Positions 49,518 to 60,616 of a stretch of 64,000 bases of DNA are shown here, piece by piece. The DNA lies in the NCBI GenBank assembly GCA_004352715.1, contig SCFE01000010.1:492069-556068 (forward strand), given 5' to 3'. Origin of the DNA: Hofstenia miamia. Lineage: Eukaryota; Xenacoelomorpha; Acoela. The translations under genes were made by a program, and so were the position numbers. How positions within the stretch are numbered: the first letter of the stretch is position 1; each line of letters starts with the position of its first letter. Under the pieces are notes generated by a model. That model worked only from the letters and a program-made list of their open reading frames with translations, did not search any database and was not told where the DNA came from.

Positions 49518-51433
49518 TAACGGTTGCAGACCAATTCCTTGCTTCCATTAGCCCATTAAATCTTTCAAAAATAAACATGATTCAATTCTAAATTTGGAAG
49601 TATTTGGAAGTATTTCATAAGGATAAATTAAAATTTATTAATTCGCACGCTACTGCGCTGGAATGCCGTTCGCCGCTTGGAATTTCATTGAGACGAAGCA
49701 TCGGGATTGCTAAATAGCCCAACTCTCATTCAATCATTTACCACTTTTAGAAATTGTGTAATTAACTCCTAATGCAAGCTTCCTTCATCTCAAGTAATTG
49801 ATTTTTCAAATCACCTCGCTTTCAATTAGTTTATTTTAGTCGCTGACCTCAATGTTTGTAGAATTCCCGATAAAATCAAAAATATTTTAATCAGACATCG
49901 CTACGATATCTGTTCCTTGACGTTATCGATTGGACTTCAACACGTTTGCATTTTTCATGCCGTCCTAGCAATTGGTCTCTAGTTTCACGTTATAAAAAAC
50001 AGTTTTTTTACATATTGACCTTAGATATCCATTCTTCAGGCAATAACAATAATCTAGTTTCTTGGAATCATATATCGACATGCTAAAATGTTGGTATCAA
50101 AATCCGATATTGTAAAATTGGCATTCTATGAAGCCGCTCTGCTCATTGAGGTCTGTTTTGTAACTCAATGGTATAATTTGTCATCTTGTTGTTTTGGAAT
50201 GTAAACAAATTTTGTATTGATTCAAATTAAAGACATAGGGCCAGCCCACTCTATTTTGTACTCCGGTAGAAATTAATCAAATTAGCCTAATTTTTTCCCG
50301 TTAGACATATATTTTGTTTTTGGTTTGTACTGCATTTTTGAAAAAATCACTGTTTATCAATACGGTTTTAACAAGAACGGGCTCCAAATACTACTCATCC
50401 AATTGACCCAACGACGGAAGGGTGCACTAGGAGCTATGCTTGTGCAGAATTTTTCCCGTAAATTTGTACCTCGTCAAATTATTTTGTCTTTAATTTGTAC
50501 CCCATAGAGCAGCGTGTACAAAATAGTGACCTGCAAATGGCTCTTTAATATTGTTACACAAAATAATTCATTGAGCATTTAAATGTAATTAACTTGATAT
50601 GTGCTTCTAAGTATGCGTATAAGAGTAATATGCCGAAGTTTTTAAGCTCTGCTCGGCTCGCCACATAGAACCTTTCAATGAGGCTTTTTAGTCCTATAGT
50701 TTTTTTAAAAATATTGCACTCTTAGAATTTTCTACATAGCTCTTCCTATTATTTAATAAGCTTTTGAAAATAAGATTATAAAAAGGTATATTTAATGAAA
50801 AAATATGAAAAATCTGCATAATCAAATTAACAAGTAGAACTATAAATTTGCTTGGCTCGTTTTGGGCTCGTTGTATATCGAATGCAGTGCTCCAGCTCAA
50901 CTTGTTGACAAGTCTTGGTCATGTGCATCTGTAGGATTGTGTCTTTACCATGTTTGACTTCCCAAGCACTGCTTCAATGAATTTTGCTGGACTCTAATGA
51001 GATGGGCCTTTTATTAGAATTGTTTGGAGTTATTTTGAAACCGTTAACACTTCCCTAATGCTGGTTGACACATTGATTTACTAAAAATAGTTGATTAACG
51101 AGCTTGCAAGTTTATGACATGTGTCTCTTTAACTTATGACTATATTTCCCTGTCAATGTTAGTCTGTCTTCTGTGGGAATACATCAATTAGCGTTTTATG
51201 AATTTGTCATGTTTATAAGTATCCTTGTCTTTTTATTAAATAGCGTCTTCTCTCTGATATGCATTGAAAAACGGCATTCAATTAACCGAAATTTATTTTT
51301 AGCATTTGAGAGTTGTGCTCTGCATTTCCTGCAAATATAATATATAGTTAGGTACTGGGGAGTTCTTATAATTTTCTGTCTTTGACTTTATTATGATGAA
51401 GTTCGTTTCTTTCTTTTAACCAACAGTTTTTAG
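49518..51433 (+). other. Intron of the HDAC gene (second part)
   Basis: AT-rich intron holding the hAT-like copy at 50643-50916. The last bases, CCAACAGTTTTTAG, give two nearby acceptors. Only the second keeps the frame open with the upstream exon. Confidence 0.5.
50643..50916. mobile_element. hAT-like element with GGCTCG words, copy 1 (left end lost)
   Basis: It starts within GCTCGGCTCGCCACATAGAA and matches the copy at 56497-56862 over most of its length, including ATAGCTCTTCCTATTATTTA. It ends at GTTGACAAGTCTTG, the same terminus as the other copy. The left terminus is missing. Confidence 0.65.
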
Positions 51434-51536
51434 GTGCGAATGCCTCAGCAGATGTCAAACATAAACTTCAGAATTATCTTTTGAATAAGCAGCGGCAAAA
51501 ACAACAGGAAATGTCGTGCAAGTCAGCCTTTTATCT
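51434..51536 (+). CDS. Class IIa histone deacetylase, MEF2-binding exon (partial gene)
   Basis: The exon lies between acceptor CAGTTTTTAG and donor CT|GTAAGT. It gives 33 codons plus split codons at both ends: ANASADVKHKLQNYLLNKQ, then RQKQQEMSCKSAFY. The pattern AS-x-(D/E)VK-x-KLQ-(E/N)-x-(L/V)L-(S/N)-K is the amphipathic helix by which HDAC4, 5, 7 and 9 bind the transcription factor MEF2. Class IIa deacetylases are nuclear-cytoplasmic shuttling repressors controlled by phosphorylation and 14-3-3 binding, and this helix recruits them to MEF2 target promoters. The phase agrees exactly with the exon at 45315. The next exon must begin with one base; none was found before the window ends, so the 14-3-3 sites and the deacetylase domain lie downstream. 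Assignment to HDAC4/5/7/9 is firm at the class level only. Confidence 0.75.
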
Positions 51537-52106
51537 GTAAGTTTTGCTAGTTTCAGAACTTGACATCATGTAATACTTCATAATATATTTCCTGAGTTGT
51601 GGCTACACCAACATTTTTGGTCTAAGTGTGCAGCCCAATTCATGTTTATGAGGGCTACTTGCAATGAATAAATAAATATATATGAGCACAGAATACTATG
51701 ACTTTTGCATCAATTGCCTTGAGTTTGTGGTTTTCCATAGTATCCTTCATCCTCTTTGATGCACGGACAAAATAATTGGATTTTTCACCCCACTACTATG
51801 TCAATCTCGCTATTATGCCATTTTCCCTCAGTCCTGACAATTTGTACACACAAAAATGAATTTATTTTCGTCAACCGAGGATTATGGACAGTTTTGGTCT
51901 GAAATGATATGCATGTATATTTTTTTATTTTAAGAGAATAAAAATGTTCTTAAAGTATAGAATAAAACTCTTACACACATGTACAATACAAACTCTTGTT
52001 TTAAAAATCTAGAATAAACCTGCTGTTACAAACTCTCGTTACTATGTCATTCTCGCTACTACGCCACTTTTTGAGATTTTACTATATGTATATATATATA
52101 TATATA
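51537..52106 (+). other. HDAC intron, AT-rich, ending in (TA)n
   Basis: No exon is seen. (TA)n at 52087-52106 abuts the mariner-like element. Confidence 0.5.
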
Positions 52107-52856
52107 GGTTGGTTTCAAAGGGGCTAGTTATTTCATAAGATTATAAAATTTGACGGGAAAATATTTTTTTTTTCAATCTTTATAGTTAATTGTTTTGGAT
52201 TTTAGAAAAACCCAAGAGTAATGTTCAATTATGTCCTACTTCTTCTGCAATCACAGTGAACATTCGATTGACTGGAGTAAGTTGGGTGTGATGTTTTTGA
52301 TTTTTTGGCTGCTTTCAGCTGTTCAAGTGTCTCGGGTTTGATGCATCCTAGATAATGCACTGTTTTGTTGAAATATGATTATTGAGATAAAAATGAATTT
52401 CATTTGTCCAACGTGTACGTTTTAACATATGATGTTGATAGAAGAACCAATCACTAAATGACCAACGTTGAACGTAGTTTGCAGCTTGAATTCTTGTAGG
52501 GTATAAGGATGGAGTTTTAATTTGGTACAAGGTACTTTTCGAACAGTAGATTAAGCGATAAGAACAGAACCGGCCAGTTGAAGTAAATGATTTTCTTTGT
52601 TCATTTGTATCCGATGAAGAACTCGGTCTTTCGCTCTTTTGCTCATCTAACGACAGTGCCTGCATCATCAAATTCCTTCAGTTGCATAATGGATTGTAAA
52701 GTAGCCCCATAAAGTGATGATCTTTCGCATAGTTTAGTAGGTGATTCTCCGTTCTTATAAAAAAGCTTGACTCGATTTTGCCCAGACTCTGTAACAACCA
52801 AAAACTAAAACAAAGTGTGTTACAATCTATTTTCTAACCATTTTATAACCAACCCG
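52107..52856 (-). mobile_element. Small mariner-like element, 750 bp, decayed transposase
   Basis: The left end GGTTGGTTTCAAAGGGGCTAG and the complement of the right end (GGGTTGGTTATAAAATGG) are imperfect inverted repeats lying between TA tracts. The minus strand (52671-52348) keeps a degraded transposase frame. It includes SLYPTRIQAANYVQRWSFSD, the linker ahead of the first catalytic block, and TRWTNEIHFYLNNHISTKQC. Active relatives read WTDEAHF there, so the first catalytic Asp is replaced by Asn. The rest of the catalytic domain is broken by stops and mostly deleted. It is related in layout to the relic at the left edge of the window. Confidence 0.6.
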
Positions 52857-53211
52857 TATATATAGTCCCGTCAAAAGCCTTTGGCCACCTCACATAAAGC
52901 ACATGCAAACAATCAAAGTGCAGTATAGTTAATGTTGTTCGTAAAATTTAAAACTAGTTTCTAATTTTGTTGATTCTCAGATGCAAATGCTTGCGTAAGG
53001 TATACACCATTCGCCCAAATAGTTTTTGCGAACTGTATATATTCTTATGCCCACACTGACACACCCCTGTCAATAGAAAAAATTGCTTTCCTGCTCAGAA
53101 TGTACAACAAATATTATACAGTGCTCAATAGTTCTGAAGTATTTTGCCCGTTCTAAATCAAGAATACCAAACTTGTGTATTGTCAATATGAGTATTGCAA
53201 ATTATATATAA

Positions 53212-53253
<42 letters not shown>
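52857..53253. repeat. Possible Tc1-type end followed by (TA)n
   Basis: After TATATA the sequence reads GTCCCGTCAAAAGCCTTTGG then CCACC, with the GGCCACC ending seen in the Tc1 termini downstream. No partner end was found. (TA)n fills about 53219-53252. Confidence 0.35.
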
Positions 53254-53256
<3 letters not shown>

Positions 53257-53578
53257 AGTGGAAAAAAGAATTCAGTGACCCATGATTTGTCATAGTTATT
53301 TTTAAATTTGATTTGGTGTTGCAGAAAAAGGAATTCATCAATGTTGAGACATAATTACCACTGTTTACTTCAAATCTCAAGGAAAAATGCTACAATGCTT
53401 GTAGTTAGCGAATCTTTTCTTGGAAAAATGCATTCGACCACTTCATACCAAATCAGAGAATCTGTAAAAAATTTCATTAGTTGAGCTTTTTTCAGTCTAT
53501 TTATATTGAAAATGTCTAATAACAGTCTTTCTTCGCCATATATGATGCTTGGTTACGTACCTCTTGCCATCCAAGCTA
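53254..53578 (+). pseudogene. Two stacked 5' fragments of Tc1-type elements (set A)
   Basis: A terminus GTAGTGGAAAAAAGAATTC starts at 53254. A second, TTGGAAAAATGCATTCGACC, begins near 53418. The second continues as in the full copies, through ATTGAAAATGTCTAATAAC (start of the transposase, MSNNS) to CTTGCCATCC, where it breaks off at about 53578. They look like successive insertions of related elements into one another. Only the first 20-odd codons of transposase remain. Confidence 0.6.
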
Positions 53579-53632
53579 CCCCTTAGTTACGCCATTGATA
53601 TGCCCATGCATGTATACATGTGCATACTTATG

Positions 53633-53664
<32 letters not shown>

Positions 53665-53669
<5 letters not shown>

Positions 53670-54138
53670 GGAAAAAACAATTCGGCCACCCATGATTTGT
53701 CATAATAATTTCATTGGTTGAGCTTTTCTCAGTTTATTTATATTGAAAATGTCTAACAACAGTTTTTCTTCGCCATATATAATGCCTGCTTACGTACCTC
53801 TTGCCATCCGCGAGTTGATTATCTCGAAACTTTTGAAAGGGATGAGCCAACGTAATATAGAGCGACCTCGATGTACTGTCGAGGATATCATCAGACGTTT
53901 CACTTCTGAAAACATCATTACCCCAAGCCAAAGTCCAGAAGACCACAGAAAACCTCCAAAACCTCCCAATCAGCTCTTGTGTGTCTTTCAAAGCGAAATC
54001 CCATGAAGACTTCAGGGGAACTTCGCAAGGAATGGACTGATGGTCACCTCGTGACTGCAAGAACTGTGCGAAACATCCTGAAGAAGTACTCAATTGGGAC
54101 TTTCGTGGCACCCAGACAGCCATTCTTAATCTCAAAGC
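53665..54138 (+). pseudogene. Tc1-type element, 5' part (set B), ends at an N
   Basis: It begins GTACTGGAAAAAACAATTCGG directly after (TA)n. It carries the N-terminal DNA-binding part of a transposase (MSNNSFSSPYIMPAYVPLAI, then LLKGMSQRNI), then after a frameshift the second helix-turn-helix region (NPMKTSGELRKEW, TARTVRNILKKYS, APRQPF). It stops at a single N at 54139. As far as it goes it is identical to 54791-55264, including the preceding TA length. Confidence 0.75.
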
Positions 54139-54139
54139 N

Positions 54140-54379
54140 GCATGCAGATTGTGTTACTTAATGACATTGACCTTTATACCAGCCCCTTCCCATGCCAGTC
54201 CAATGAAATTTTCTGATCACCCATCCTCAGCATAATCTTAATTGAGTAATTTTTGAAATCTCTTGCCTCAGTTTCTTTATTTATGGCCTCAGTCTCATGC
54301 TTGTCCCAGTCCCAGGGGTGCACCCAGAATTTTTTCTGAGGAAGGTAACTATTATATATATATATATATATATATATAA
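54140..54379. other. Unique spacer after the N, ending in (TA)n
   Basis: A 240-bp segment with CCAGTCC and TCTCATGCTTG words like the GGTTCT-family repeats precedes (TA)n. It differs from the sequence before 53251, so the duplication starts at the TA array. Confidence 0.5.
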
Positions 54380-54704
54380 AGTAGTGGAAAAAAGAATTCA
54401 GTGACCCATGATTTGTCATAGTTATTTTTAAATTTGATTTGGTGTTGCAGAAAAAGGAATTCATCAATGTTGAGACATAATTACCACTGTTTACTTCAAA
54501 TCTCAAGGAAAAATGCTACAATGCTTGTAGTTAGCGAATCTTTTCTTGGAAAAATGCATTCGACCACTTCATACCAAATCAGAGAATCTGTAAAAAATTT
54601 CATTAGTTGAGCTTTTTTCAGTCTATTTATATTGAAAATGTCTAATAACAGTCTTTCTTCGCCATATATGATGCTTGGTTACGTACCTCTTGCCATCCAA
54701 GCTA
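54380..54704 (+). pseudogene. Two stacked 5' Tc1 fragments (set C, copy of set A)
   Basis: Identical to 53254-53578 at a constant offset of 1126 bp. Confidence 0.75.
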
Positions 54705-54758
54705 CCCCTTAGTTACGCCATTGATATGCCCATGCATGTATACATGTGCATACTTATG

Positions 54759-54790
<32 letters not shown>

Positions 54791-54795
<5 letters not shown>

Positions 54796-56010
54796 GGAAA
54801 AAACAATTCGGCCACCCATGATTTGTCATAATAATTTCATTGGTTGAGCTTTTCTCAGTTTATTTATATTGAAAATGTCTAACAACAGTTTTTCTTCGCC
54901 ATATATAATGCCTGCTTACGTACCTCTTGCCATCCGCGAGTTGATTATCTCGAAACTTTTGAAAGGGATGAGCCAACGTAATATAGAGCGACCTCGATGT
55001 ACTGTCGAGGATATCATCAGACGTTTCACTTCTGAAAACATCATTACCCCAAGCCAAAGTCCAGAAGACCACAGAAAACCTCCAAAACCTCCCAATCAGC
55101 TCTTGTGTGTCTTTCAAAGCGAAATCCCATGAAGACTTCAGGGGAACTTCGCAAGGAATGGACTGATGGTCACCTCGTGACTGCAAGAACTGTGCGAAAC
55201 ATCCTGAAGAAGTACTCAATTGGGACTTTCGTGGCACCCAGACAGCCATTCTTAATCTCAAAGCAAAGATTGCGCCGGGTGAGGTGGGCCAATTTAATGA
55301 GAGACAATTCATCTTAACATTGGTCTAATGTTATATTTTCAGATGAGTCAAGATTTGAGCTATACTCATCAAAAGGAATGTTGATAAACTGGGCAGAAGT
55401 TCAGATTCTTGTTTCAATTTACTCGGGGGGNGGTGGGAAGTCTGTAATGGTATGGGGTGCAATATGGAAGTGGGGCTTTCTCAATTGTTCCCATTACTGG
55501 TACTCTCCGAAGCTCTCAATATGCTCGGATTCTAGAAAAGGAACTCTTGCCACTTCTTACAAGTGATTCAATATATCAGCAGGATAGTGCTCTCAATGTC
55601 ATACCTCAAAAGAAATGAAGAACGCTTCGACAATAATGGGGTTGCTATCCTTGCTGAATGTCCTGGCCAATCTCCAGACCTTAACATTGCCGAAAATTTC
55701 TGGAAAGACGTCAAATTTCCCATTGGACAGCATACTCTTCACATTGAAGACGAGCTGTGTACCGGAATAAACAAAGAATTTTGTGCAATTCACAACAGCT
55801 TTATTGAAGGACTTTTGCTTCAATCCCTGCTCGCCTTGAAGCTGTTATTCGCTCAAGGGGACACCCTACAAAAAATTAGAAGAGAGAATTTTGTTGCTAA
55901 GTGCTTATAATGCATAAATTATTAATTTATGTATGTTATTTTGAATTTAATTTTTTCGGATTTGCTTACTTGTTAAAATTTTCAGGTGGCCGAATACATT
56001 TTTCCAATAC
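54791..56010 (+). pseudogene. Full-length Tc1-type element with dead transposase (set D)
   Basis: The left end GTACTGGAAAAAACAATTCGG plus CCACC and the complement of the right end (GTATTGGAAAAATGTATTCGG plus CCACC) match at about 22 of 26 positions; the left end abuts (TA)n, the usual TA target. All parts of a Tc1 transposase occur in order over 1220 bp but in several frames: an N-terminal part (MSNNSFSS..., ATG at 54875), a second DNA-binding part (NPMKTSGELRKEW), the first catalytic block (SNVIFSDESRFELYSSKG), SVMVWGAIWKWG, the second block (QDSALNVIPQK), and the third (AECPGQSPDLNIAENFW, with I-A-E where active relatives have I-E). It continues to LQSLLALKLL and KIRRENF. At least three frameshifts, in-frame stops and a single N at 55431 make it inactive. 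Confidence 0.85.
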
Positions 56011-56496
56011 AAGTTTTCTAATTTTGATTAAAAATTAATAGTCAATTGTTATTCTACATATTTTATGGTATTAGACATAGAAATTCTCCTTTCTTAATCA
56101 TAGTAACACTTAGTTATAATCGTAGGCACACTCTATCCAATGAATGTTCATTATTTATTCAATATAGCATATTTCTAGTATTGTAGATATATATATTGGT
56201 TGTAGTATTAGAGTATTGGTAGTTTGCTGACACTCCCAAAATTAGTGCATTTCAACGGGTATTTATATGTAGTGGCATCGGAAATGAAAGGGGTTGAAAG
56301 GTATATGATAGAAAGGTGGAATTGTGACTATGTACCCCTGAAAGATACTAAATTTGTTATATGTATTGCCAGTTTATACAGCCTGTTGTGGTGAAAAAAT
56401 TATATGCAAATTGCAATTTTTAAAAATTCATGTATCCCTTCTAACAAAGCCGTCTTTCTAATATTTATGATAAAGTTGACTTAACCTGTAATGTTA
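56011..56496. other. AT-rich noncoding stretch
   Basis: No gene or element is recognised. Confidence 0.5.
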
Positions 56497-56862
56497 CAGA
56501 CTTGTCAACGAGCCGACATTTCCAAGCTCGACTCGTTTAAATTTTGTGTAAGTTCGGCTCGGCTCGCCACATAAAATCTTTGAATGAGGCTCGTTTTAGC
56601 TCGGTATTTTTTAAAAATATTGTGCTCAAAGAATTTTTTACATAGCTCTTCCTATTATTTAATAAACATTTCTTAAATAAAACTATAGGAAAGGCATACT
56701 ACGTGCAAAAAATAAGAAAAATCTCCTTAATCAAATTAACAAGCAGAACTATAAACTTGCTTTGCCTAAAATAGGCTCATTTTCGGCTCGTTGTATATCA
56801 AATATTGTGCTCAAGCTCGGCTCGGCTCGGCTCGTTAGAAGCTCGGTTCGTTGAAAAGTCTT
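56497..56862. mobile_element. hAT-like element with GGCTCG words, copy 2 (complete), 366 bp
   Basis: An exact 8-bp direct repeat, TAATGTTA, flanks it (56489-56496 and 56863-56870), as hAT transposases generate. Termini read CAGACTTGTCAACGAGCC and, complemented, AAGACTTTTCAACGAACC. Both ends are rich in GGCTCG/CGAGCC. The interior is AT-rich and non-coding. The copy at 50643 shares the interior and right end. Confidence 0.8.
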
Positions 56863-56870
56863 TAATGTTA

Positions 56871-57403
56871 TATTATTCGGATGCTACTGTCTATATGTAT
56901 ACTTCTCATTCTTGTATATGGATTTTACTGTGCTATTTAAAGCACCATTATGATGAAGTTTATAAATGTCCCTAATTCTTCATTGGGTGGATCCTGAATT
57001 TAATGCGTTAATTTTCCCGCCTTAATTTTTCATTTGGATAGGCTACACTCTGTCTCTTATACACATCAGCACTTCTAATTCAAGCGTCTTACTATTTTAT
57101 AAGAGTGTTTTATTAATGTCTGATTTATACGAAACGAGTTGCTTTAATTAGTACTATAATGGTTATTTTTGTAAAATATATTCCCATTTAGCCGCAATTG
57201 CAGTTGGGAAGCATTAGTTTTCTTACATTTGCTTTATTTGCATTAAGAATGACCGCAACTGAGATTGTCATAAATTAGTTCTGCGCTGAAAACAAGTCGA
57301 GACTTGAATATTTTTAATTTTGTTACTCCCTTTAAATTCTTCGGCCTCGAACTGCCTGGAGATTGATAATTTGAGACCCGTTCACATCCAGTCTTTGGTC
57401 TTA
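56871..57403. other. AT-rich noncoding stretch
   Basis: No gene or element is recognised. Confidence 0.5.
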
Positions 57404-57437
57404 CCAAGGACGCCTATATTAATATAGGCGTCCTTGG
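57404..57437. repeat. Perfect 34-bp palindrome
   Basis: CCAAGGACGCCTATATT is followed at once by its exact complement, centre between 57420 and 57421, with no spacer. Confidence 0.9.
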
Positions 57438-58417
57438 GTCGAACTAAGAGCATTAGACAATACTCAAAATTCTGCATGTAGAAAACAAAATTTTATAAAA
57501 ATCACTTTTTTACCAACATTTTTGTAATTTAAGTTTCATTAAATATGCTGAGATCGTTAAGAGAAATGAGCTAAAATTGCTGTCTTAATTTACAATTATG
57601 TTTGTAATCCAGTCATTACTTCTTCATAGGAGTAATTCTAATCGTTAAATCGATCGTATGCACTTTTAATACCGTTCCTCTCTTTTGACCAACAGCGGGG
57701 TAGACGTTTTTATTCTGTTTATGAATGATCGCGATAGACGTTCGCAGTTTTCGTTAGCCAGGTCAATTGCAATATACTGCCACATGGGGGAAGCAGATTG
57801 ACAAATGTTCTAAAGAATTCGTTATTTTTGAATATCTAGTCATGTTCTTTATTATCAACTGTGCATCACTGTAGTTGCTATATCGAGAAAGTATTTTCAT
57901 AAATTGAAGTTAATTAAATATCTATTTTAAGCTTAGAAATAAATTTATTCATTAAATGCAAACGACTATATATATATATATATATATATAATGGCGTAAG
58001 GTAACTTAAAGAACATGAAGTTCATTCTGAAGTTCCTTGAGCACAATTTTTCTTGTTATTGACATTACTAGCATGCATGACTAATGAAATCTGTGTAAGG
58101 CAGGAGATCAGGTACTAGTTCATTTAGAGAATATAGATCTTTGATTATATAGATAGAGATTTTTTTGTTAAATATCTTCCTTGTAGTGTCAGTATTGATT
58201 ACAACTTGCAGCAGTGTTTTTCAGAATATTCTCGATGGCTAGTGTATTTGAAATGTAAAGTAACGCGGTTATTTCAACAGTTTAGCTCTGCAAGTAATTT
58301 TCAATGACTGGATGCTGAAGTTATGAGAGTCGCGGCATTCGATTTTGGCGTTGTGCTATTTTTAGAAGAAACCAATCGACAAAGCTGTTCTCAGTATTTC
58401 TCCTCCGATTATTTTAA
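57438..58417. other. AT-rich noncoding stretch with (TA)n
   Basis: (TA)n at 57967-57990. Nothing else is recognised. Confidence 0.5.
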
Positions 58418-58825
58418 CTAGCCAATTCATTTTTCAATGTCGTTGTTTGAAGTTTCTAGAATTTGCGTATCTCTCTTGCACCTTTCAAATTAGAAGACAT
58501 TTATTTTTGGTTCCCTTAAAGTTATAACATTTTATAACATATTTTTGCTTGAGCAATCAAGTATTCCTTTCATTATTTAAATGTCCGCTTTCTTTGGCAT
58601 CTATACATATATATATATATATATATATATATNNNNNNNNCTAGCCAATTCATTTTTCAATGTCGTTGTTTGAAGTTTCTAGAATTTGCGTATCTCTCTT
58701 GCACCTTTCAAATTAGAAGACATTTATTTTTGGTTCCCTTAAAGTTATAACATTTTATAACATATTTTTGCTTGAGCAATCAAGTATTCCTTTCATTATG
58801 TATATGTCCGCTTTCTTTGGCATCT

Positions 58826-58861
<36 letters not shown>
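58418..58861. repeat. ~215-bp direct duplication around an 8-N gap, each copy ending in (TA)n
   Basis: 58418-58632 and 58641-58861 repeat with offset 223. A few bases differ (TTATTTAAATG against TTATGTATATG), and the TA arrays differ in length. Ns fill 58633-58640. This fits two haplotypes or unmerged contig ends. Confidence 0.8.
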
Positions 58862-58864
<3 letters not shown>

Positions 58865-60616
58865 TAGGAAGTATAAATTAAAAGTTAGATATATTTTATG
58901 ATTCTAGAACTCTTCATTCGGACTTAGTTCAAAATTATGTCTTAATTCGTTAAGTAGCTTTTTTCCTTACTCTCTCAGCAGCAGTAATTATTTTGTTGAT
59001 TAGCTGAAATTCTCTGGATGTAATTTCGCTTCGTATTGCAAATTATAATCACGATTCATTGACGAAGGTTGACTTTTCTAATTGACTCTAATTAAGTCTT
59101 TCCTTGGCAGCAAGATAAACAGTTCGTGCTCAGGAATACCTTGACATTTTAATTAAAGCCATCAATCGTATTTCGGTTTGTTTATATTCTCCTTTTAGTT
59201 CCCGTCAAGGTAAATTATTCCTCAATTTAATCCTACATAATCCCTTGAGTTTATTTTTTCATATCACGTTTCAAGTGTAGTTATTGGTCATTTATGCAAT
59301 TATTTACTTTGGTCAAATAAATTGCGGTTTTAGTAGAATTCTACAGAACCATCCAGTCCCAATTGGTACATTTTACTATCTGGGACAATAAATGAAAATA
59401 CTGGAACTATTGATTTAAGAATATTACTTCTGGCAATGAGTATATTTTGTGGGTCACAAGAATCCAGAATATTTCATGGGGCTGGGACCAATAACATTCT
59501 GGTCCCGCAGCCCCATAGTTTTTAGAGGTGTTTTTTCTTGAGAATTGCGCTTCGCCATTACACATTTATATTCATCTAGATCGCTTTCTCACCTGAATCG
59601 AGAATTTTTCAAAACAATATGTGGCATAGTTATGACACGTGTTGTATGTGACATTGAATGATTTCATCCAAAGAATCAGAATTCTTCTTATTAAATGTGT
59701 GATTATTTGGGTTCTGTGGGACCAGAAGTTATTGATCCCAGTCTCATCAGACTTATTGGATTTTTCGCATTGCAAGTCCCATTAAGTATTCCAGTCCCAC
59801 AGCTTTACTTCTATTTTGCCATAAATTATCTAAAAATTATGAATTGAAATTCTGAAAGGCATGGTCTCCGTTTATTCAATTATTATCTCACTTCCCAACA
59901 CAATTGCATTAGATGGCCGAACCCTATTGATGAAATGACATTAAACGTATTTACAGGAACAATATCGCGTAAATGTGTTACTAGCACTATCACTTTAAAA
60001 TCAAACCCACGATGTGTTCAGAGTCCTTTACTTTTCAAGACCGAGATACAACATACGTTCAGTTTTTAGAGCTTATTCAATTCGTATTTCAAGCTAACTG
60101 TAGATTTCAGCGGCCCTATTGATTGTGAATAATTACGTGTAGACTTTCGTGCAGTTAATTTTTAATTTGGAAGTGCTTTTTTCCTTCTCTTGTCCCTTAT
60201 TTGTAGTTTACGGCTCTCGGCGTTGACTAAAATCTAATTTAAGCCTTTGATTTATATTTATTCAATTTAAATACTTTATTGGAAATTATATAAATGTTTT
60301 ATTCCATTTTCTTTTCAAATTAATATAAAGAAATGCACTGCGCTCATAAAACTGCTTATTTTATTTAAATGGTAAGCTAGCTTCATAATTTAAAGTTAAA
60401 TTAAAACTCTGTTATGGTTGTTTGGCTTCAGATTAGTAAAGATATTGCAAATATTATTTTTACGTTTATTACTCAATTGCATTATCCATCTCTAGAAATA
60501 GGTCTTCTACCCAACGCAATTATTTATAGAAGGAAATCAATCGCATTTTACATACACTATACGTCTTATTTAACAACAAGTACACAATAAAAATCTTGTG
60601 TAAATGCAAGAGAGTT
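58862..60616. repeat. Noncoding stretch with two degraded GGTTCT-family copies
   Basis: 59344-59516 (AGAACCATCCAGTCCCAATTG ... CTGGTCCCGCAGCCCC) and 59708-59804 (GGGTTCTGTGGGACCAG ... CCAGTCCCACAGC) belong to the family seen at 31795. No gene is seen. Confidence 0.5.

Noticed and set aside
53734-54135. Minus-strand frames of 133 and 150 codons over the Tc1 copies (53734-54135 and 54860-55312)
   Set aside because: They are antisense to the recognisable plus-strand transposase and carry no domain of their own.
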